Assembly: GCA_947498025.1 (NCBI GenBank)
Contig: CANMJR010000016.1
Coordinates: 1 to 58,153, forward strand
Length of the DNA: 58,153 nucleotides
Direction: 5' to 3'
Source: Helicobacteraceae bacterium
Lineage (GTDB): Bacteria; Campylobacterota; Campylobacteria; Campylobacterales; Sulfurimonadaceae
Position 1 is the stretch's first letter. Every line of letters begins with the position of its first letter. The notes below the pieces were generated by a model. That model was not told the DNA's origin. It saw only the letters and a list, made by a program, of their open reading frames with translations, and made no database searches. This document shows, one piece after another, positions 53,062-58,153 of the stretch. The translations under genes were made by a program, and so were the position numbers.

Positions 53062-54321
53062 ATGGGACAAACTATAACAGAAAAAATATTTTCCGAGCAT
53101 GTCGGGAAGAAGGTGTATGCAGGTGAAATTATCCGCTCACACATCGACATGGTTATCGGAAATGATATTACGACACCTATCTCTATCTATGCGTTTGAAG
53201 AGAGCGGTGCCACTGCGCTTGCAAATCCGGATGGTTTTTCTATCGTGCTTGACCATTTTATCCCCGCGAAAGATATAGCTTCTGCAAATCAAGCAAGAAT
53301 CAGCCGTGATTTTGCTAAAAAGCATAGTCTTAAAAACTTTTTTGATGAAAAAGATATGGGAATTGAGCATGCACTTTTGCCGGAAAAAGGTCTTGTTGTT
53401 CCGGGGGATGTAATTATCGGTGCGGACAGCCACACATGTACGCATGGAGCATTGGGAGCATTTTCTACGGGTATGGGTTCTACCGACTTGGCTTTTGCCA
53501 TGGTGACGGGTGGAAATTGGTTTAAAGTTCCTGAATCTATCAAGGTTAATTTGAGCGGAAAACCCGGTAAATATACAACAGGAAAAGATATCATCTTAGA
53601 GATTATCCGTATGATTGGCGTTGATGGAGCGCTCTATAAAACATTGGAGTTCACCGGAAGCACGATTGAATATTTAACAATGGACGATAGATTTTCTATG
53701 TGTAACATGGCAATAGAAGCAGGTGCAAAAAGCGGAATAGTTGCTTATGATGAAACTACAAAAGAGTTTTTGAGTGATAAAAATTTGGCAAGAGAGCCAA
53801 AAATTCACTACTCTGACGCAGATGCAAAGTATGATACGGTGCTTGAAATTGATGTGGCAAAACTTGACCCTGTTATCGCCTATCCATTCTTGCCATCCAA
53901 TGGACATAGTGTAGTTCAAGCTCAAATAGACCATATCAAAATTGATCAAGCGTTTATCGGAAGCTGTACAAACGGAAGATTGAGCGATTTGAAAGTTGCT
54001 GCGGAGATTCTTAAAGGCAAAAGAGTGCATCAGGATGTTCGTTTAATCGTAACTCCGGGTACACAGATGATTCTCAGAGAGGCAAATAAGCTCGGCTATA
54101 TCGATATTATAGTGGATGCAGGCGGAGTGGTAAGTAATCCTACATGCGGAGCCTGTCTCGGAGGATATATGGGAATATTAGGTGATAACGAAGTAGCAGT
54201 CTCTACTACAAACCGTAACTTTGTAGGTCGAATGGGAAGCAGAAGCTCTAAAGTTTATTTGGCAAATTCGGCTGTTGCAGCTATCTCTGCAATAACGGGT
54301 TATATTACAGACCCAAGATAA
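53062..54321 (+). CDS. leuC: 3-isopropylmalate dehydratase, large subunit
   Basis: The product is 419 aa, the length of the short LeuC/HacA class. It has GADSHTCTHGALGAFSTGMG, IGSCTNGRLSDL and NPTCGACLGGYMGI, which give the three Cys ligands of the [4Fe-4S] cluster, and STTNRNFVGRMG for substrate binding. It isomerises isopropylmalate in leucine synthesis together with LeuD; leuD is not next to it here. Confidence 0.95.
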   Translation: MGQTITEKIFSEHVGKKVYAGEIIRSHIDMVIGNDITTPISIYAFEESGATALANPDGFSIVLDHFIPAKDIASANQARISRDFAKKHSLKNFFDEKDMGIEHALLPEKGLVVPGDVIIGADSHTCTHGALGAFSTGMGSTDLAFAMVTGGNWFKVPESIKVNLSGKPGKYTTGKDIILEIIRMIGVDGALYKTLEFTGSTIEYLTMDDRFSMCNMAIEAGAKSGIVAYDETTKEFLSDKNLAREPKIHYSDADAKYDTVLEIDVAKLDPVIAYPFLPSNGHSVVQAQIDHIKIDQAFIGSCTNGRLSDLKVAAEILKGKRVHQDVRLIVTPGTQMILREANKLGYIDIIVDAGGVVSNPTCGACLGGYMGILGDNEVAVSTTNRNFVGRMGSRSSKVYLANSAVAAISAITGYITDPR

Positions 54322-54336
54322 TTAGTTAATAATAAT

Positions 54337-54353
54337 TAGCTAACTGTTAGCTA
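54337..54353 (+). terminator. inverted repeat after leuC
   Basis: TAGCTAAC-t-GTTAGCTA followed by GTTTTG lies 16 bases after the leuC stop. Allowing a minimal loop it gives a six-bp hairpin with a short T-run. A TACAAT -10 box for the next gene overlaps its downstream edge. Confidence 0.45.
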
Positions 54354-54395
54354 GTTTTGCTACAATTCCGAAAATATTTAATCTAAAGGAACAAA

Positions 54396-55358
54396 ATGAA
54401 AAAATCAATCGTTTTATCAGCAGTTTTGCTTGGTACTTTGGCTATGGCATCTACCCACGACTTCGAGATTAGTCCTGTTTCAGGGTATAACTTTTCTGAG
54501 GGGAACACAAATATAGAAAACCACGCAGTATATGGCGCGGAGATTCAATATAATGGTTTCAATTCTGTAATTAAACCTGAGCTTTCAGTACTTCAATCGA
54601 ATGCAGCTAGCGAGAAGATAGTTCCAAGCGTTATAAACAATGAAATATACCGAACAGCTTTAAACGGAGTGTATGAGTACAATAAAATAGGCATGTTTAT
54701 TCCATCGGCAAAAGCAGGTCTTGGTTATGAGACTATGAGCAAGCACTACTCTGAGAATAAAGACGGTATCTTTTTTGACGCCGGTGCTAGCACAAAAGTT
54801 TCATTAACTGAAGCAGTAGCTTTAAAACTTGAAGCTATCTATATGGCAAAACCAAATCATACAAGATGGGATAGTGATACGGCTGTATTAGCTGGTGTTA
54901 CTATTGCACTGGGCGCGCAAGAAAAAGCTAAGCCGGTTGCAGCAACACCTGCTCCGGTAGTTGTTAAAGCTCCAGCACCTGCTCCTGTTGTTAAAAAAGT
55001 AGTTGAAGTTAAAGCTGAAAAAGTAAATTTACACATTAATTTTGAGACTAACTCTGCTGTAATAGCAAAAGAGTCAGTTCCTCGTGTAGAGAAATTTTCA
55101 ACTTTCTTGAAAAATGCACCGGAATATAAAGCAGAAATCATTGGTCATACAGACAGCACTGCTTCGGATGCTCACAATGATAAACTTTCTGCTAACCGTG
55201 CAGCTGCCGTAAAAGATATGATTATCAAAAACGGTGTTGCAGCTGATAGAGTTAGAGCAGTAGGCAAGGGTGAAAAAGAGCCTGTAGCTTCAAACAAAAC
55301 AAAAGATGGTCGTGCAGCAAATAGAAGAATTGAAGCGCAACTTATAGAGACTAAATAA
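54396..55358 (+). CDS. OmpA-family outer-membrane protein
   Basis: The product is 320 aa. Signal peptide (KKSIVLSAVLLGTLAMA), an eight-stranded barrel-like part (about 20-175), a Pro/Ala/Val hinge (about 180-205; APAPAPVVKK) and an OmpA peptidoglycan-binding domain (about 210-318) with AEIIGHTDSTASDAHNDKLS, RAAAVKDMI and NRRIEAQL. It anchors the outer membrane to the cell wall. Confidence 0.93.
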   Translation: MKKSIVLSAVLLGTLAMASTHDFEISPVSGYNFSEGNTNIENHAVYGAEIQYNGFNSVIKPELSVLQSNAASEKIVPSVINNEIYRTALNGVYEYNKIGMFIPSAKAGLGYETMSKHYSENKDGIFFDAGASTKVSLTEAVALKLEAIYMAKPNHTRWDSDTAVLAGVTIALGAQEKAKPVAATPAPVVVKAPAPAPVVKKVVEVKAEKVNLHINFETNSAVIAKESVPRVEKFSTFLKNAPEYKAEIIGHTDSTASDAHNDKLSANRAAAVKDMIIKNGVAADRVRAVGKGEKEPVASNKTKDGRAANRRIEAQLIETK

Positions 55359-55365
55359 AAGTTAA

Positions 55366-55944
55366 ATGATAGAAACTCCTTGCGTCATCTTTGCAGGTGG
55401 CAAAAGCAGCAGAATGGGGGAAGATAAATCTCTTCTCCCGTTTGGTGACTTCAAAACCCTCACACAATTCCAACTCTCCCGTCTTAGTAAAATTTTCAAA
55501 ACAGTCTATATCTCATGCAAAAGCAAAGATAAGTTTGCCTTTGATGCAAATTTTATTGAAGATGCTTTAACTGACTCCGTTTTTGCTCCAACAGCAGGAT
55601 TTGTTGCCGTTTTTAAAGAGTTGCAAGATGAAAGTTTTTTTGCACTGAGTGTAGATGCTCCTTTTATAAGCGAGGCAATAATCATAAAACTTTTGGAAGA
55701 GGATGCTAAAAATCTGAATGCCGACGCTACGATTGCATGCTCTTTACATGGAATGGAACCCATGTGTGGAATTTATCACCGCTCGTTAGAGAGTGAATTT
55801 GTCAACATGCTGGAGACAGATAACCATAAACTTGGATTCTTACTAAAAAGTGCAAATACAATATTTGTTAATTTTGAAGATGTACAGCCGTTTTTGAATT
55901 TAAACAGCCCTGATGAGTATAAAGAGGCATTAAAGCTTATTTAA
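55366..55944 (+). CDS. mobA: molybdenum cofactor guanylyltransferase
   Basis: The product is 192 aa. [20 protein letters not shown] is the nucleotide-binding P-loop-like motif, and [13 protein letters not shown] carries the metal-binding Asp. It attaches GMP to molybdopterin to make the guanine dinucleotide cofactor. It starts seven bases after the OmpA-family gene. It fits the molybdate uptake operon at 34-38 kb functionally, though it is not linked to it. Confidence 0.93.
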   Translation: MIETPCVIFAGGKSSRMGEDKSLLPFGDFKTLTQFQLSRLSKIFKTVYISCKSKDKFAFDANFIEDALTDSVFAPTAGFVAVFKELQDESFFALSVDAPFISEAIIIKLLEEDAKNLNADATIACSLHGMEPMCGIYHRSLESEFVNMLETDNHKLGFLLKSANTIFVNFEDVQPFLNLNSPDEYKEALKLI

Positions 55945-55981
55945 AAAATTAAAATAGTAGAATTCATTTCCCAAATATTTT

Positions 55982-56057
55982 GGGGCATTAGCTCATCTGG
56001 GAGAGCGCTTCGCTGGCAGTGAAGAGGTAAGCGGTTCGAGCCCGCTATGCTCCACCA
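55982..56057 (+). tRNA. tRNA-Ala (anticodon GGC)
   Basis: 76 bases with a complete cloverleaf: acceptor GGGGCAT / ATGCTCC including the G3-U70 pair that marks alanine tRNAs, D-arm, anticodon stem CTTCG / TGAAG around loop CTGGCAG (anticodon GGC), T-arm with GGTTCGAGCCC and an encoded CCA end. The integrase gene begins 13 bases beyond its 3' end, so its 3' part is probably the attachment site of the island. Confidence 0.97.
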
Positions 56058-56070
56058 CAATATAGGGCTT

Positions 56071-57192
56071 TTAAGCCTCTTTCAAATTCTTAAACTTCAA
56101 AGTGTCACCTAAAGTGTCACCAGAGTTCACTTTGAATAAGTCAATATTTGTATCAACTTTTAAGTGATTATCTTGAATGAAACCTGCATAATTAGTCATA
56201 ATCATTCGTGGTGAAGTATGTCCAACGATTGCAGCTATCTCCATAATTTTCACTTTACCACTATTTAACATAGCTGTAATAAAAGTATGTCGAGTATTAT
56301 ATATTTTCCTATATGGTATCTCACTGTTTTTTATGAGCTTATGCCATTGACTTTGAAAAAATGATATGTCATTAATAAATCTTTTGTCATTGTCAAAGAG
56401 ATATAAAGATTTACTATTTTTCATCTGTTTTTCAAGATATGGTTTAACTGCTTCAAACATTGGAATATCTCGAATACTTCTCAAAGTTTTTGGGGCAGTT
56501 ATACGACCTTTTGAAATAGACCTAGAAACTGAAATCCTATCTTCTTTGATATCTTGATGCATTAATCCAAGTATCTCTCCGCTACGCATACCAGTATTGA
56601 GTGCTATACCTAGATAGTTTTTTAACATTCCATCCGCATTACTTAAAAGTATCTCTACCTCTTGAGGTGAGAAAGGGTTTGACAGCTCTTTGTCACTTCG
56701 TTTGAAGCGAATAGAGGTAGCTACATTTTTATCAACTACTTCATCGTCCAAAGCAATATCTATGACACCTTTAATGCAAATGAGATACTCTTTTTTTGTA
56801 ATCTCTTTTACACGCAATGATGCGAGATACTCTTTAACTTTCATTCTCGTTATTTTGGAAATAACAATATCTTGAAAGAAGTTATTCACTTTTTGATAGA
56901 TATAGACTCTATTTTTATAGCTTCTATCTTCTCTATGAAGTTCTAAAAACTTTTCAAAATAGTATGAAAATTTTTTGGACTCAAACTTTGTGACTTTTAA
57001 CTCTTCTTGCTTCCGAGCCATCCAAGCTGAAAGGTATTGAGTTTGCATGTACTTTAAAGTCTTTTCAGTCTTTAGAACTTTTGTACTCTCTTCGCCAGTT
57101 TTAACATCATCATTTTCAAATAACACTTGGTACTTAACATACCAAAATTTTCTATTGCCTCGTGATAGAATCGAGGCTTTTATATCTTGCAC
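56071..57192 (-). CDS. tyrosine recombinase (island integrase)
   Basis: From a GTG at 57192 with an ideal AAAGGAG site five bases upstream the product is 373 aa; an earlier ATG at 57240 lacks a site. An N-terminal arm-binding part and SAM-like core-binding domain (about 80-180) precede the catalytic domain with Arg in NTGMRSGEILGL, NTRHTF (His-x-x-Arg region), VGHTSPRMIM and the Tyr nucleophile in MTNYAGF. It points toward tRNA-Ala with its stop 14 bases away, the usual layout of tRNA-targeting islands. Confidence 0.93.
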   Translation of the reverse strand: MQDIKASILSRGNRKFWYVKYQVLFENDDVKTGEESTKVLKTEKTLKYMQTQYLSAWMARKQEELKVTKFESKKFSYYFEKFLELHREDRSYKNRVYIYQKVNNFFQDIVISKITRMKVKEYLASLRVKEITKKEYLICIKGVIDIALDDEVVDKNVATSIRFKRSDKELSNPFSPQEVEILLSNADGMLKNYLGIALNTGMRSGEILGLMHQDIKEDRISVSRSISKGRITAPKTLRSIRDIPMFEAVKPYLEKQMKNSKSLYLFDNDKRFINDISFFQSQWHKLIKNSEIPYRKIYNTRHTFITAMLNSGKVKIMEIAAIVGHTSPRMIMTNYAGFIQDNHLKVDTNIDLFKVNSGDTLGDTLKFKNLKEA

Positions 57193-57246
57193 TTTTTCTC
57201 CTTTATTAAAAAGGGATTTAGGTGCACTTACAATTAACATAAAATT

Positions 57247-57477
57247 CTAGCCTCTTCTACCTAAAAGATTTTCAAGCTCTGAATCCACTTGATTACCTCT
57301 TAGCCAATTTTCAAGAGCTTCAATATCCCAAAGAACTGCTTTTTTTGTTTTTGATGTTGTCGGAGGGATGAAATAATGAATACCTTTGATAAAGTCGTTA
57401 TCCATTCGCTTTTGAAAATAATCCACCGATAAATCAAATATCTCTAGTAAATTTTTAGTTTGAGCATATTTTTTCAT
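57247..57477 (-). CDS. small excisionase/AlpA-like helix-turn-helix protein
   Basis: From the ATG at 57477 the product is 76 aa. KNLLEIFDLSVDYFQKRMDN and the end VLWDIEALENWLRG fit the winged helix of AlpA/Xis-type proteins. Encoded just upstream of the integrase gene on the same strand, as many excisionases are. An in-frame start at 57522 would overlap the preceding gene. Confidence 0.7.
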   Translation of the reverse strand: MKKYAQTKNLLEIFDLSVDYFQKRMDNDFIKGIHYFIPPTTSKTKKAVLWDIEALENWLRGNQVDSELENLLGRRG

Positions 57478-57487
57478 AATCCACCGC

Positions 57488-58153
57488 CTAAAAAGGATAC
57501 ACAATAGGATTAGATATGCCACGAGATTTTAACTCCACAAACGCAGTTTGATATTTTATTAATAAGATATGCTCATCTAAATCAGGATTATTCATCTCTT
57601 TATCTAGCTTTAGAAGATACTTTTGCAGTTCTAAATCTTTAAGCTCTCTTGGATTGATATTGTGATTCACATCTTCATAGATGAATTCGAGTACATCTTC
57701 TTTTTTAGTTGTTTTTTCTGTAATATCTTCATATTTAGATTTTTTACTTTCATAGAAGTTTTCTAGCACTTCATTATAAAACTGCTCATCTACGGCTATA
57801 TTATGTATATATGCTTTCCTAGCTAAGAGTTGCTGTTCTTTCATTGCTTCTTCAATCGTATAGGTGTAACTTTTTCGTTTGATACGCTCTAGCGGTGCAT
57901 CAAGTGCTAAAAACTCTTTTAACTTGTATGAGCTATGCAAATGCTCCCATAACGGATGTGTTGAAGCTCTGTGTTTATTTTTTTCATCCACTGTATTATC
58001 TGTGATGCTTGATAAGTCAACCAATCTGATTGCATTTAAACAGTCTTGAAACAGAAGTTCAGCACGAGAGAGTAAATCATCTACTGTATCAATTTGAAAA
58101 CTTTTCAAATAACCTCTATGCATTTCAAACTCTATATTAAACGCATTAGTTAA
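57488..58153 (-). CDS. island protein of unknown function, start outside the window
   Basis: The frame is open to the right edge of the window; an internal ATG at 58123 gives 211 aa, but NAFNIEFEMHRGYLKSF reads on upstream without a stop. The product is largely helical and charged (LSRAELLFQDCLNAIRLVD; FYESKKSKYEDITEKTTKKE) with no signal peptide or membrane part. I do not recognise a family. It ends 10 bases before the excisionase-like gene. Confidence 0.6.
   Translation of the reverse strand, partial: LTNAFNIEFEMHRGYLKSFQIDTVDDLLSRAELLFQDCLNAIRLVDLSSITDNTVDEKNKHRASTHPLWEHLHSSYKLKEFLALDAPLERIKRKSYTYTIEEAMKEQQLLARKAYIHNIAVDEQFYNEVLENFYESKKSKYEDITEKTTKKEDVLEFIYEDVNHNINPRELKDLELQKYLLKLDKEMNNPDLDEHILLIKYQTAFVELKSRGISNPIVYPF

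Noticed and set aside
57193-57240. ATG at 57240 as integrase start
   Set aside because: The GTG at 57192 has an ideal AAAGGAG site, the ATG has none.

Overview
The window looks like a chromosomal segment of a Campylobacterota (epsilonproteobacterial) sulfur- or hydrogen-oxidising bacterium of the Sulfurimonas/Sulfuricurvum type. This is inferred from the low GC, the housekeeping NifS-NifU pair, sensor kinases with the AHQWRQP-type H-box, a short LeuC, a YqhA/UPF0114 protein and the overall protein style; no rRNA or species marker is present. The stretches at about 8-19 kb and 28-31.5 kb look clearly more GC-rich than their neighbours, which suggests more than one ancestry.

Layout. 0-2.2 kb is a mobile-element scar: an ISAs1-like transposase start at the edge, a small secreted peptide gene, an IS4-type transposase fused to the tail of an IS3-type transposase, and remnants of an MntA-HepT toxin-antitoxin pair. 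2.2-7.3 kb has a YgjP-like metallopeptidase and a MASE3-PAS histidine kinase followed by an HD-GYP response regulator. 7.3-19.2 kb has a small beta-barrel protein, a giant DUF4347/PATR/delta-60/RTX adhesin (about 2400 aa, split by one frameshift) and, divergent from it, a response regulator (frame broken at a CT-dinucleotide tract), a 7TMR-DISM kinase and an outer-membrane protein. 19.2-25.3 kb is housekeeping: ABC-F ATPase, Tex, DksA-like, DUF234 and YjbR proteins. 25.3-27.1 kb is a compact three-gene cassette, DUF488-DUF488-dual OB, followed by a graveyard of RhuM and DinD remnants and palindromic repeats. 28.0-31.5 kb is an overlapping PAP2 phosphatase - DgkA - P-type ATPase operon. 31.6-33.9 kb has a YqhA protein, a broken Xre regulator and a Phd/PIN toxin-antitoxin pair with a palindromic operator. 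34-38.3 kb is a molybdate operon led by an OprD-type porin, with a ModE-like box upstream. 38.4-40.4 kb has two gene fragments and a large unknown protein. 40.5-45.4 kb is a TetR-controlled lipid/RND export operon. 45.4-47.7 kb is nifS-nifU. 48-52.1 kb has an unknown gene and a membrane CheA-like kinase - CheX - CheY operon. 52.2-56.1 kb has rsuA, leuC, an OmpA-family protein, mobA and tRNA-Ala(GGC). From 56.07 kb to the right edge is the integrase end of an island inserted at that tRNA.

Three dispersed repeat families run through the intergenic spaces. One has four copies, with paired base changes that preserve a stem. The items most worth following are the DUF488/DUF488/dual-OB cassette, the possible phase switch in the response regulator beside the giant adhesin together with the hairpin at the adhesin ribosome binding site, the porin-led molybdate operon with its ModE-like operator, and the self-contained Cache-CheA/CheX/CheY module.
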